The notes below the pieces were generated by a model, which ran no database searches, was not told where the DNA came from, and saw only the letters and a list, made by a program, of their open reading frames with translations. Below are positions 1 to 8,204 of a stretch of 48,617 nucleotides of DNA, one piece after another. Both the position numbers and the translations under genes were made by a program. The DNA is taken from positions 1-48,617 of the forward strand of contig JANXXS010000192.1 of assembly GCA_025350505.1 (NCBI GenBank), read 5' to 3'. The DNA is from Burkholderiales bacterium. GTDB lineage: Bacteria > Pseudomonadota > Gammaproteobacteria > Burkholderiales > Burkholderiaceae_C. Position 1 is the stretch's first letter, and each line of letters opens with the position of its first letter.

Positions 1-20
1 CGGCCATTGTCCTACGCGGC

Positions 21-35
21 ACGATGTCACATCGT
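21..35. promoter_or_regulatory. Perfect inverted repeat, candidate operator of the metal-uptake operon
   Basis: ACGATG-TCA-CATCGT is a perfect 6-bp inverted repeat with a 3-bp centre, about 75 bp before the first gene of the metal-transport set. The position suits a repressor site, for example for a Fur/Zur-family regulator. The sequence is not a textbook Zur box, so the regulator is unknown. Confidence 0.35.
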
Positions 36-111
36 TCAACGAGACGGTGGTAGCGGCTGAGCCCACGACGACGTGGCGTTCGTCGTCTGCGGTCTAAGAT
101 CGCGCCTGGTC

Positions 112-459
112 ATGCCCGCGCTTCGCTCCCGCACCGTCTCGCCACGCCGCTTCGCGTGGCTGCTCTGGTTCGGCCTGCTGTTTCCGCTCGCGCAGGTCGG
201 CGCCGCCTGGCACGCGCTGTCGCACGATCGGCCGGAGGCGAGTCGAGCCGCCAAGGATCCGCAGGCACCCGCCCAGACGCACTGTGACCTGTGCCTCACG
301 GCGGCGGCCATCGGCGGCGGTGCGCTGCTCGCCGACACACAAGTCGTGACGCCGCCATCGGTCGCTCATGCGCTGCCGCAAGCTGCCGCCGTCGCCGTCT
401 GGCTCGCGCTGACCGCCCGCGCCTACCGGAGCCGCGCTCCGCCTCTCGCTTCCCGCTGA
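112..459 (+). CDS. DUF2946-like small membrane/exported protein
   Basis: A protein of 115 residues. It has an Arg-rich N-terminus followed by a hydrophobic segment (about residues 16-34), which could be a signal anchor. A His-Cys-x2-Cys motif (HCDLC) follows, as found in DUF2946 proteins near metal-transport genes. A second hydrophobic stretch lies near the C-terminus. It is the first gene of a same-strand set with a porin and a zinc-type ABC binding protein and permease, so a role in metal handling is likely but not shown. A GTG at 73 in the same frame would add 13 residues. I chose the ATG at 112 because the Arg-rich start followed by the membrane segment then looks normal. No clear ribosome binding site decides between them. 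Confidence 0.6.
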   Translation: MPALRSRTVSPRRFAWLLWFGLLFPLAQVGAAWHALSHDRPEASRAAKDPQAPAQTHCDLCLTAAAIGGGALLADTQVVTPPSVAHALPQAAAVAVWLALTARAYRSRAPPLASR

Positions 460-532
460 TCGTTGCCGCTGCGCCCGAGCCGTCGTGACGACGACCGGGC
501 GCGATTCGACGCATTTGCCGGAGCGAATTTCC

Positions 533-1948
533 ATGCACAAGCTCGTGCCCACGACCGTCGCGCTCGCGCTGGCCATGCCTTTCGGCGCTTTTGCCGACAC
601 CTCGTCCGACCTGGCCACGTTGCGCCAGGAAATGGACGCGCTGCGCGCCGCCTACGAAGCGCGCCTTCAACTGCTGGAACTTCGGCTGCAAAAGGCCGAG
701 GCGGCGCTCGCGCCGCCTGCCCCTGCAGTGGCCACCGCCGCGTTGGCGACGCAGGCGACGGTGCCTGTTCCGGCCGCACCGCCCTCTTCCGCGGCGCCGG
801 TGGTCGCGTCGGCCGGAGGCGGCGCCAACAGCTTCAACCCGTCGATGTCCCTGATCCTGTCGGGCCTGTACACGCGCACCTCGCAAGACCCGGCCAGGTA
901 TGCGATCACCGGCTTCCAGTTGCCGCCCGGCGCGGACATCGGGTCGGGCACGCGCGGCTTCAGCCTCTCGGAATCCGAGCTCGGCTTCGCCGCCAGCATC
1001 GACCCCTGGCTGCGCGGCGCCGCCAACATCTCGCTGCACGGCGACAACAGCGTCTCGGTCGAAGAGGCCTACGTGCAGACGACCTCGCTCGGCAACGGCT
1101 TCGCGCTGAAGGCCGGGCGCTTCTTCTCGGGCATCGGCTACCTCAACCCGCAGCACGCGCACACCTGGGACTTCGTCGACAACCCGCTCGCCTATCAGGC
1201 GATGCTCGGCACGCAATACGGCGACGACGGCGTGCAGCTGACGTGGCTGCCGCCGCTCGACCAGTACGTCGAGCTCGGCCTCGAGTTCGGCCGCGGGCGC
1301 AGCTTTCCGGGCAGCGACACCGGCCGCAACGGTGCCGGCATGGTGGCGCTGACAGCGCACTCCGGCGGCGACATCGGCGACAGCCAGAGCTGGCGCGCCG
1401 GCCTGTCGTTCCTGAACGCGAAAGCCAACGACCAGAGCCTGCTCGCCACCGACGCCGCCGGCAGTGCCGTGACCAACGCCTTCAACGGCAGCACCCGCGT
1501 CTGGATCGCCGACGCGATCTGGAAATGGGCGCCGAACGGCAACGCGACACGCACCAACTTCAAGCTGCAGGGCGAGTACCTGCGCAGCACACGGAGCGGC
1601 AGCCTGGTCTACGACATCGGCGGCGCCGACAGCCCGGGAGCTTATCGAGCGACGCAGTCGGGCTGGTACGTGCAAGGCGTCTGGCAGTTCATGCCGTACT
1701 GGCGCGTCGGCCTGCGCACCGAGCGGCTCGACCCCGGCACGCCCGACTACGGCCTCAACGCCGCGTCGTTCGCGAGCAGCGACTACAAACCGCGCAAGAA
1801 CTCGCTGATGGTCGACTTCAACCCGAGCGAGTTCTCGCGCGTGCGCCTGCAGCTCGCGCAAGACCGCTCGCGCGAAGGTGTCACCGACAGGCAGCTCTTT
1901 CTTCAATACCAGATGAGCCTGGGCGCGCACGGCGCGCACAGCTACTGA
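533..1948 (+). CDS. Porin-like outer-membrane beta-barrel protein with N-terminal coiled coil
   Basis: A protein of 471 residues. A signal peptide (MHKLVPTTVALALAMPFGAFA) ends near residue 21. A short heptad-like coiled coil follows (DLATLRQEMDALRAAYEARL...), then an Ala/Pro linker, then a barrel with alternating aromatic strands and the motif GRFFSGIGYLN. This is the layout of trimeric porins whose coiled coil sits in the periplasm. The ATG at 533 has GGAG at 520-523; earlier in-frame starts would spoil the signal peptide. The binding-protein gene follows 22 bp downstream, so the porin probably admits the metal or its complex across the outer membrane. The substrate is inferred from neighbours only. 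Confidence 0.75.
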   Translation: MHKLVPTTVALALAMPFGAFADTSSDLATLRQEMDALRAAYEARLQLLELRLQKAEAALAPPAPAVATAALATQATVPVPAAPPSSAAPVVASAGGGANSFNPSMSLILSGLYTRTSQDPARYAITGFQLPPGADIGSGTRGFSLSESELGFAASIDPWLRGAANISLHGDNSVSVEEAYVQTTSLGNGFALKAGRFFSGIGYLNPQHAHTWDFVDNPLAYQAMLGTQYGDDGVQLTWLPPLDQYVELGLEFGRGRSFPGSDTGRNGAGMVALTAHSGGDIGDSQSWRAGLSFLNAKANDQSLLATDAAGSAVTNAFNGSTRVWIADAIWKWAPNGNATRTNFKLQGEYLRSTRSGSLVYDIGGADSPGAYRATQSGWYVQGVWQFMPYWRVGLRTERLDPGTPDYGLNAASFASSDYKPRKNSLMVDFNPSEFSRVRLQLAQDRSREGVTDRQLFLQYQMSLGAHGAHSY

Positions 1949-1970
1949 ACCCGCCGACACGGAGCCTCTC

Positions 1971-2891
1971 ATGACGCATCGGTCTTCTCTTCTCGCGCTG
2001 CTCGGCGCGCCCCTTGCCCTGCTCGCCTTGCCTGCGCACGCCGCGCTGCATGTCTTCGCCTGCGAGCCCGAATGGGGCGCGCTGGCGCAGGAACTCGGCG
2101 GCAACCTGGTCGATGTCTCGGTCGCCACCAATGCATTGCAGGACCCGCACCAGATCCAGGCCAAGCCGAGCCTGATCGTTCGCGCACGCAACGCCGACCT
2201 GGTCGCCTGCACCGGCGCCGAGCTCGAGATCGGCTGGCTGCCGGTGCTGCTGCAGCAATCGGGCAACGCCAAGGTGCAGGCCGGCCAGCCCGGCAACTTC
2301 GCTGCCGCCGACTACGTGAAAAAGCTCGACGTGCCCGGCCAGCTCGACCGCGCCCAGGGCGACGTGCATGCCGCCGGCAACCCGCACATCCAGACCGACC
2401 CGCGCAACATCGCGCTCGTCGCCGCCGCACTCGGCGCACGCCTGCAGCAGCTTGACCCGACGCATGCGGCGCAGTACGCGAAGGCGCAATCCGACTTCGC
2501 ACAGCGCTGGCAGCAGGCGATCGCGCGCTGGAGCGCCCAGGCCGCGCCCTTGCGCGGCGAGCCCGTCGTCTCGCAGCACAAGGCCTTCGTCTATCTCTAC
2601 GACTGGCTCGGCTTGAAAGAGGTTGCCGTGCTCGAGCCCAAGCCCGGGGTCGAGCCGACCGCGTCGCACCTGCAGGAAGTGCTGGCCGCGTTGAAGGCCG
2701 CGCCGGCGAAGATGGTGCTGTATTCGGCCTATCAGGACCCGCGCCCTTCGGAGTGGCTGAGCAAGAACGCCAGCATTCCCGCCGTGAAGATCCCCTTCAC
2801 CGTCGGCGGCAGCGATGCCGCGAAGGACTTGTTCGGCCTGTTCGACGACACCGTCGCGCGGCTGCTCGCCGCGCGAAGCACCAAGCCATGA
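1971..2891 (+). CDS. Zinc/manganese-type ABC transporter periplasmic binding protein (ZnuA/TroA family)
   Basis: A protein of 306 residues with a signal peptide ending at PAHA (residue 24). It matches cluster A-I metal-binding proteins: the three expected metal His ligands are visible as H60 (DPHQIQ), H139 (GNPHIQTDP) and H203 (SQHKAF). The acidic fourth ligand is probably in the SAYQDPRPSEW region. It lacks the His-rich loop typical of high-affinity zinc forms, and the usual HxYE-type text around H60 is altered. Its stop overlaps the permease start (ATGA), so the two are translationally coupled. It delivers a divalent metal, probably Zn2+, to the membrane permease. Metal choice cannot be read from sequence alone. 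Confidence 0.85.
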   Translation: MTHRSSLLALLGAPLALLALPAHAALHVFACEPEWGALAQELGGNLVDVSVATNALQDPHQIQAKPSLIVRARNADLVACTGAELEIGWLPVLLQQSGNAKVQAGQPGNFAAADYVKKLDVPGQLDRAQGDVHAAGNPHIQTDPRNIALVAAALGARLQQLDPTHAAQYAKAQSDFAQRWQQAIARWSAQAAPLRGEPVVSQHKAFVYLYDWLGLKEVAVLEPKPGVEPTASHLQEVLAALKAAPAKMVLYSAYQDPRPSEWLSKNASIPAVKIPFTVGGSDAAKDLFGLFDDTVARLLAARSTKP

Positions 2892-3667
2892 ACTGGAGTG
2901 CGCTCGACTGGGGCATCCTCGGCCCGGCGCTGATCGCCGGGCTCCTGGTGCTGGCCACGCACGTGCCGATGGGCATGCAGGTGCTCGACCGCGGCATCGT
3001 CTTCATCGACCTGGCGATCGCGCAGATCGCGGGCCTGGGCGTCATCGCCGCCGACACCTTCGGCCTGCCCGAGGGCGGCATCGCGGTGCAGCTCTCGGCC
3101 GTTTGCGCGGCGCTGCTCGGCGCCTGGCTGCTCACCTGGACCGAGAAGCGCGCCGCCCGGCATCAGGAAGCGCTGATCGGCGTCATGTTCATCCTCGCCG
3201 CCTGCGCCGGCATCCTGCTGCTGGCCGGCAACCCGCACGGCGGCGAGCACCTGAAGGACCTGCTCGTCGGCCAGATCCTCTGGGTGAACACGACGCAGCT
3301 GATGTGGCTCGGCGGCCTCTCGGTGGTGCTGCTCGTCGCTTTGTGGCTCGGCTGGGTCGAGCGGCTCGGCCGCTTCGGCTTTTACGGCGCATTCGCGCTG
3401 GCGGTGACCGCCTCGGTGCAGCTGGTCGGCGTCTATCTCGTGTTCTCGAGCCTGATCATCCCGGCGCTGGCCACCCGCGCCCACCACGTCGGGCGGCGCC
3501 GCTACGGCATCGCCTATGCGGTCGGTGCGCTCGGCTACGCGATCGGCCTGGCGCTCTCGGCCTTGTTCGACCTGCCGTCGGGCGCGGTCATCGTCTGGAC
3601 GCTGGCGGTCTGCGCGCTGGTCGGCGCACTCGCCTTCCGGCCCGCCGCGACCACGATCAAGGCCTGA
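2888..3667 (+). CDS. Metal ABC transporter permease (ZnuB/MntB family)
   Basis: A protein of 259 residues with about seven or eight hydrophobic helices and the family text GMQVLDRGIVFIDLAIAQIAGLG near the N-terminus. The later SVQLVGVYLVFSSLIIPALA segment is also diagnostic of ABC-3 permeases. The ATG at 2888 overlaps the binding-protein stop by 4 nt. It forms the membrane channel for the metal. No ATPase (ZnuC) gene lies between the partners or downstream, which is unusual: it must be encoded before position 1 or elsewhere. The 3' end overlaps the convergent methyltransferase gene by 11 bp. Confidence 0.88.
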   Translation: MNWSALDWGILGPALIAGLLVLATHVPMGMQVLDRGIVFIDLAIAQIAGLGVIAADTFGLPEGGIAVQLSAVCAALLGAWLLTWTEKRAARHQEALIGVMFILAACAGILLLAGNPHGGEHLKDLLVGQILWVNTTQLMWLGGLSVVLLVALWLGWVERLGRFGFYGAFALAVTASVQLVGVYLVFSSLIIPALATRAHHVGRRRYGIAYAVGALGYAIGLALSALFDLPSGAVIVWTLAVCALVGALAFRPAATTIKA

Positions 3668-4523
3668 CGAACTTCAGCACGAACTCGTCCTTGGGCTGCG
3701 GCGGGTCCGGCGTGTTGCGGTCGCGCGGGTCGTTCGGGTTGCGCAGGAAATCGCCCGACGCCACCAGCTTGAAGCCCGCGCTCTCGACCTCCTGGCGCAG
3801 GAAGGCTTCTTCCACGCGATGCAGCGTGCCGGACTCGGAGATGCCGGTGCCGGCACGGCCGGAGTGGTCGGCGATGACGTAGAAGCCGCCCGGCTTCAGC
3901 GCCGCGAAGACGGCGCGGTTCATGCGCGCCCGGTCGACGCCCATGAAGCCGAGGTCGTGGTAGTTGAACATCAGGGTGACGAGGTCGAGGCCGTTCGCTG
4001 CCCGCTCGGCCGGCGCCGGGTCCTCGAAAGGCTGGACGACGACGACGATGTTGTCGACGCGCTTGATGCGCACCGCCAGTCCCGCGGGGACGGGCGGGGA
4101 AGAAGCGCCAGCCGACATCGTCGGCGCGGCTACCGGCGTCGCCGCGCCTTCGGGCTGGGCCGGCACCGGCCGGGGCACGCGCGGCGGCGCGTGCGCGTAG
4201 ACGCGGCCAGTCGGACCGGTCGCCCGTGCGAGCAGCTCGCTGGTGTAGCCGCCGCCGGCGCTGAGGTCGAGCGCGACCATGCCGGGCCGCACGCCGATGA
4301 AGTTCAGCATGTCGTAGGGCTTGCGCCGCAGGTCGTTCGTGCGATCGGCGTCGGTGCGATCGGGGCTGGCGAGGATCTCGCCGATGCGCGCCGACGAGAG
4401 GGCGTCGGCCGGCGCGGCAGCGGCCGCAGCGCCCGGGCCCGTGCCGAGGGCGAGCGCCAGCGCCGCCGCCGCGATCGCGCCTGGAACGCGCGCTGCGGCC
4501 ATGATTCGCGATGTCGAACGCAT
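3657..4523 (-). CDS. Exported class I SAM-methyltransferase-like protein
   Basis: A protein of 288 residues. An Ala-rich signal peptide or anchor spans about residues 1-38. A Rossmann methyltransferase core follows, with motif I LDLSAGGGYTSELLARA (residues 86-101) and later NGLDLVTLMFNYHDL and ALKPGGFYVIADH. Similar exported methyltransferase-like proteins are common in proteobacteria but their substrates are unknown. Odd point: a Pro/Ala-rich insert of about 37 residues (112-148) interrupts the fold just after the second strand. AGGAG lies 6 nt before the ATG at 4523, which supports this start. The gene is divergent from the cupin gene and converges on the ABC permease. Confidence 0.75.
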   Translation of the reverse strand: MRSTSRIMAAARVPGAIAAAALALALGTGPGAAAAAAPADALSSARIGEILASPDRTDADRTNDLRRKPYDMLNFIGVRPGMVALDLSAGGGYTSELLARATGPTGRVYAHAPPRVPRPVPAQPEGAATPVAAPTMSAGASSPPVPAGLAVRIKRVDNIVVVVQPFEDPAPAERAANGLDLVTLMFNYHDLGFMGVDRARMNRAVFAALKPGGFYVIADHSGRAGTGISESGTLHRVEEAFLRQEVESAGFKLVASGDFLRNPNDPRDRNTPDPPQPKDEFVLKFVRP

Positions 4524-4613
4524 GCTTCGCTCCTGACCTTGGGTGCGCGGCCACGAAGCACACGCGGGACAATGGCGGCATTCTCGCGATTTCCTGTCTC
4601 AAGGATCATCACC

Positions 4614-5018
4614 ATGTCAAACACCCCGACTCTCGAGCGCCTTGCCGGCAAGCTGCAGCCGACCGTCAACGGCTCGACCTACGTCGATCCCGAACAGCTC
4701 GAATGGCAGCCGACGCAGTTCGACAAGATCGCCATGAAGGTGCTCTACCGCAACGAGGCCGAAGGCTCGATGACGGTCTTGCTGAAGTGGGAGCCGGGCG
4801 CGAAGCTGCCGTTCCATCGCCACCCCGAGATCGAGCAGAGCTGGGTGCTCGAAGGATCGTTCTACGACCACGACGGCATCTGCCGCGCCGGCCAGTACGT
4901 CTGGCGCACGCCGGGCTCGATGCACGAGACGCACAGCGACGAAGGCTGCGTCATCCTCGCCATCTACCGCAAGCCGAACGTGTTCTATCACTCGCAGGGC
5001 TTCGTCTCCGCCGGCTGA
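4614..5018 (+). CDS. Small cupin-domain protein (ChrR-like cupin)
   Basis: A protein of 134 residues with a single cupin barrel. The first cupin motif is seen as PFHRHPEIEQSWVLEG, with two His and a Glu as likely metal ligands. The second motif contains GSMHETHSDEG, with further His residues. No catalytic class can be named: proteins like this include dioxygenases and metal-dependent sensors such as the ChrR C-terminal domain. The start at 4614 gives the only complete N-terminus. It is divergent from the exported methyltransferase, with 90 bp between them that must hold both promoters. I see no clear operator there. Confidence 0.75.
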   Translation: MSNTPTLERLAGKLQPTVNGSTYVDPEQLEWQPTQFDKIAMKVLYRNEAEGSMTVLLKWEPGAKLPFHRHPEIEQSWVLEGSFYDHDGICRAGQYVWRTPGSMHETHSDEGCVILAIYRKPNVFYHSQGFVSAG

Positions 5019-5100
5019 CCCGTCAGCGCTTGACCCAGATCAATGGGGCCGATCGGCAAAGGATCGAGCATCGAGCGAATTGATGGGGGAGCAACCCGCC

Positions 5101-5679
5101 ATGACCTCGACGACCCACGACACATCCCCCGCAGCGGCGGCGCCGTCCGCCCTCGATGGTTTCGAGGTGCTCGACGCCTGTCACATCCAGACCGTCTTCA
5201 CGCTCGGCAAGCTGACGGCGCTCGTGTCGCGCCTCGCGAACGTCGGCGCCGACCCGGAAGCGAGAGCCATGGCCGGCGAGATCGCCGCCTTCTTTTCCGG
5301 GACCGCGCGTCAGCACCATCAGGACGAAGAGTTGTTCGTGTTTCCGAAGCTGATCGCCAGCGGCAACGCCGAAATCGTGCAGGCCGTGCTGCGGCTGCAG
5401 CAGGATCACGCCTGGCTCGAAGAGGACTGGCTCGAGCTCGCGCCGCAGGTGGACGCGGTGGCCTGCGGCCAGGCCTGGTACGACATTGCCACCCTGCGCG
5501 AGGGCGTCGAGATCTTTGTCGAGCTGTCGCGCGACCACATGGCGCTGGAAGAGTCGTTCATCTATCCGGAGGCTCGCTCCCGAATGCTCGACGGCGAGCG
5601 GCTGGAGATGGGGCGCGCCACGGCGGCGCGTCGCCGAGTGCCAAAGCCGGCCGCCAGGTCTTCCCGACCGGCACGATGA
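5101..5679 (+). CDS. Hemerythrin-like (HHE) domain protein
   Basis: A protein of 192 residues. The repeated His/Glu pattern of the HHE four-helix bundle is visible: HIQTVFTLGKL, then HHQDEELFVFPKL, HAWLEEDW and HMALEESFIYP. These residues would hold a non-haem di-iron centre used in oxygen, NO or iron handling. The ATG at 5101 has GGGGGAG nine bases upstream, so I prefer it to the earlier in-frame TTG and ATG at 5080 and 5083. The basic Arg/Ala-rich tail after about residue 170 is outside the fold. It follows the cupin gene on the same strand after 82 bp. Confidence 0.8.
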   Translation: MTSTTHDTSPAAAAPSALDGFEVLDACHIQTVFTLGKLTALVSRLANVGADPEARAMAGEIAAFFSGTARQHHQDEELFVFPKLIASGNAEIVQAVLRLQQDHAWLEEDWLELAPQVDAVACGQAWYDIATLREGVEIFVELSRDHMALEESFIYPEARSRMLDGERLEMGRATAARRRVPKPAARSSRPAR

Positions 5680-5877
5680 CGCGACGCCTCGTTCAGAGTT
5701 AGCGATCGGCGCCTGACCGGCGCAGCTGCGCAAGTGGATGCCGCCGCGCGGCTAGGGTGAACCGGTCCGCGCGCCCGGCGTCGCGGATCGATCGACCACT
5801 TCGGTCTATGCTCGCGCCGCGCGACACACTCGCGACCCACCGCAGGCCGCGCGGCGCGGCAACGACGAGGAGAAGCA

Positions 5878-6801
5878 ATGGGCGATCGCCTGGGATGGAT
5901 CGGCTTGGGCCGGATGGGCGAGGCGATGGTCAAGCGCCTGCTCAAGGGCGGCCATGCCGTCACGGTCTGGAACCGCACGCGCAGCAAGGCCGACCCGCTG
6001 GTCGAGTACGGTGCCGACGTGGCCGCGAACCGGCAGGCGCTGGCCGACTGCGACCTCGTCTTCACCATGGTCTCGACCACCGACGACCTGAAGGACGTGC
6101 TGTTCGCCGACGGCGGCCTCGTCGCCGGTGCGACGAAGCCCAAGGTCGTCGTCGACAGCTCGTCGATCTCGCAGGAAGGCTCGGCGGAGATCCGCAAACG
6201 CCTCGAAGCGCTCGGCGTCGGCTACCTGTGCACGCCGGTCTCGGGCAACGCCAAGGTCGCCAAGGCCGGCAAGCTGCTCATGGTGTCGTCGGGTCCGAGG
6301 GCGCTCTACGACCGCGCCGAGCCCTACCTGCAGTCGATGGCGCGCAAGGTGATGTGGGTGGGCGAAGGCGAACTGGCACGCATCTGGAAGATCGCGCACA
6401 ACACTATGTTCGGCGTCGTCATCCAGAACCTGTGCGAGATCACGGTGCTGGCCGAGAAGGCGGGCATTCCGCGCCACGTTTTTCTCGAAAGCATCAACGA
6501 CTCGGTGCTCGGCTCGATGTACACGCGCTACAAGTCGCCGGTGCTCACCAATCTCACCTTCGACCAGGTCACCTTCACGCCCAAGCTGCTGCTCAAGGAC
6601 ATGGACCTCGGCATGGCCGCCGCCAAGACCTACGGCGTGGCGATGCCGGCCGCGGCGGCGACGCGCGAATCCGTGGCGCGCATGGTCGGCCGCGGCCACG
6701 ACCACGTCGACTTCGCGATCCTGCTGCTCGAGACGGCGCGCGACGCCGGCATCGAGCTGACGGCGGAGAACGTCCGGCTGAGCGACGGTCTCGAGAGCTG
6801 A
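5878..6801 (+). CDS. NAD(P)-dependent beta-hydroxyacid dehydrogenase (3-hydroxyisobutyrate dehydrogenase family)
   Basis: A protein of 307 residues, normal for the family. It has an N-terminal Rossmann domain with WIGLGRMGEAM (G9, G11, G14) and the NADP-type text WNRTRSK. The substrate-binding loop is TPVSGNAKVAKAGKLLM (about residues 119-135). The catalytic lysine is K171 in WKIAHNTM. It oxidises a beta-hydroxyacid or reduces the matching semialdehyde; the exact substrate is open. AGGAG precedes the ATG by about 6 nt. The amidohydrolase gene starts one base after its stop, so they form one operon. The 198 bp upstream holds no gene and presumably the promoter. Confidence 0.85.
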   Translation: MGDRLGWIGLGRMGEAMVKRLLKGGHAVTVWNRTRSKADPLVEYGADVAANRQALADCDLVFTMVSTTDDLKDVLFADGGLVAGATKPKVVVDSSSISQEGSAEIRKRLEALGVGYLCTPVSGNAKVAKAGKLLMVSSGPRALYDRAEPYLQSMARKVMWVGEGELARIWKIAHNTMFGVVIQNLCEITVLAEKAGIPRHVFLESINDSVLGSMYTRYKSPVLTNLTFDQVTFTPKLLLKDMDLGMAAAKTYGVAMPAAAATRESVARMVGRGHDHVDFAILLLETARDAGIELTAENVRLSDGLES

Positions 6802-6802
6802 G

Positions 6803-8155
6803 ATGGCGAGCGCACGCAAGACGCTGATCCGCGGCGCCAGCATCGTCACTATGGCCGCGCAGGGCGACCTGCCGCGCGGCGACATCCTCGTCGAGGATGA
6901 CCACATCGCCGAGATCGCGCCGTCGCTGCAGGCCGACGACTGCGAGGTCGTCGAGGCCGGCGGCTTCATCGCCATTCCCGGCTTGGTCAACGCGCACATG
7001 CACACCTGGCAGACGGCCTTGCGCGGCGTCGCCGCGAACTGGACCCTGCCCGAGTACTTCGCGAAGATGCACGCCGGCCTGGCGACCGCCTTCGACCCGG
7101 AAGATCTGCACATCGCGACCCTGGTCGGCGCGCTGAACCAGCTCAGTTGCGGCACGACAATGCTGGTCGACTGGTGCCACAACAACCGCACGCCGGCACA
7201 CAACGACGCCGCCATCGACGGCCTGTTGCAGTCGGGCATCCGCGCCACCTTCCTGCACGGCACGCCCAAGCCGGACCCCAAGCCCGGCGAGCGCCCGTTC
7301 TGGGAAGTGCCGCATCCGCGCGCCGAGCTCGAGCGGCTGATCGAGCGCCATCACGGCAACGCCTTGCTCGACATCGGCGCCGCCGTGCTCGGCCCGCACT
7401 ACTCGACGCTCGAGGTCGCGCTGCACGACTTTCGCATGGCACGCGAGCTCGGCGTCATCGCCTCGCTGCATCAGGGCGGCGGCCCGGCGCGCACACCCGA
7501 CGGCTGGGACCGGCTCGAGGCCGAAGGGCTGCTCGGCCCGCACGTCAACATCGTGCACGGCCACGCGCTGAGCGATGCGCAGCTCGAGCGCTTCTGCGGC
7601 CTCGGCATGAGCTTTTCGGCGGCCGCCGAAAGCGAGATGTCGCAAGGCCACGGCCATCCGATCACCGGGCGGCTACGCGCCTACGGACGCGCGCCCTCGC
7701 TCGGCGTCGACCTCGAGAGCGTGCTGAGCGGCGACATGATCACGCAAGCCCGCATCGCGCTGGGCATGCAGCGCACGCTCGACAACTACGCGCATCGGCA
7801 GGCGCACGGCAACATCCCGCCCACCTCGACCGTGACGACGCGTGAGGCGCTCTCGTGGATCACCCTTGAAGGCGCGAAGATGCTCGGCGCCGAAGGCCGC
7901 GTCGGCTCGCTCGCTGCCGGCAAGCAGGCCGACCTGGTGCTCATCCGCGCCGGCGACCTCAACATGCAGCCGGTGCACGACGCGGTCAGCGCGGTCGTGT
8001 TCCAGGCGTCGCTTGCCAATGTCGACAGCGTCATGGTTGCGGGGCGCTGGAAGAAGCGTGGCGGCGCGCTGCTCGGCGTCGACCTGCCGCAGTTGATCGC
8101 AGCGCTTGACCGCTCCGGCCGCAAGATCACCGCAGCGCTCGGCCTCTCGCATTGA
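6803..8155 (+). CDS. Amidohydrolase family protein (ATZ/TRZ, cytosine-deaminase-like)
   Basis: A protein of 450 residues, full length for metal-dependent deaminases and chlorohydrolases of the AtzA/TrzN/SsnA/MtaD type. The first metal ligands are H65 and H67 (NAHMHTWQTAL). Further candidates are H223 (SLHQGGG), H252/H254 (VHGHALSD) and the Asp in SLGVDLES. The C-terminal GSLAAGKQADLVLI is the usual small beta-sandwich. It probably deaminates or hydrolyses a cyclic or aminated nitrogen compound, but the substrate cannot be told. It starts 1 nt after the dehydrogenase stop, and the Bug receptor follows, so the trio may take up and degrade one compound. Confidence 0.85.
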   Translation: MASARKTLIRGASIVTMAAQGDLPRGDILVEDDHIAEIAPSLQADDCEVVEAGGFIAIPGLVNAHMHTWQTALRGVAANWTLPEYFAKMHAGLATAFDPEDLHIATLVGALNQLSCGTTMLVDWCHNNRTPAHNDAAIDGLLQSGIRATFLHGTPKPDPKPGERPFWEVPHPRAELERLIERHHGNALLDIGAAVLGPHYSTLEVALHDFRMARELGVIASLHQGGGPARTPDGWDRLEAEGLLGPHVNIVHGHALSDAQLERFCGLGMSFSAAAESEMSQGHGHPITGRLRAYGRAPSLGVDLESVLSGDMITQARIALGMQRTLDNYAHRQAHGNIPPTSTVTTREALSWITLEGAKMLGAEGRVGSLAAGKQADLVLIRAGDLNMQPVHDAVSAVVFQASLANVDSVMVAGRWKKRGGALLGVDLPQLIAALDRSGRKITAALGLSH

Positions 8156-8204
8156 GCGCGAGGTCGGCATCGCCGAACAAACAAAGCCGAGGAGGCACAC
8201 CGCC

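Noticed and set aside
296-2296. A 666-codon minus-strand open frame over the porin and binding-protein genes
   Set aside because: Arg/Ala-rich sequence with no motifs, antisense to two well-supported genes. A GC-bias artefact.
5782-5820. A sigma-70 promoter ahead of the hydroxyacid dehydrogenase (CTATGCT as -10)
   Set aside because: The -10 text is plausible but there is no convincing -35 at a normal distance, so I did not list it as a feature.
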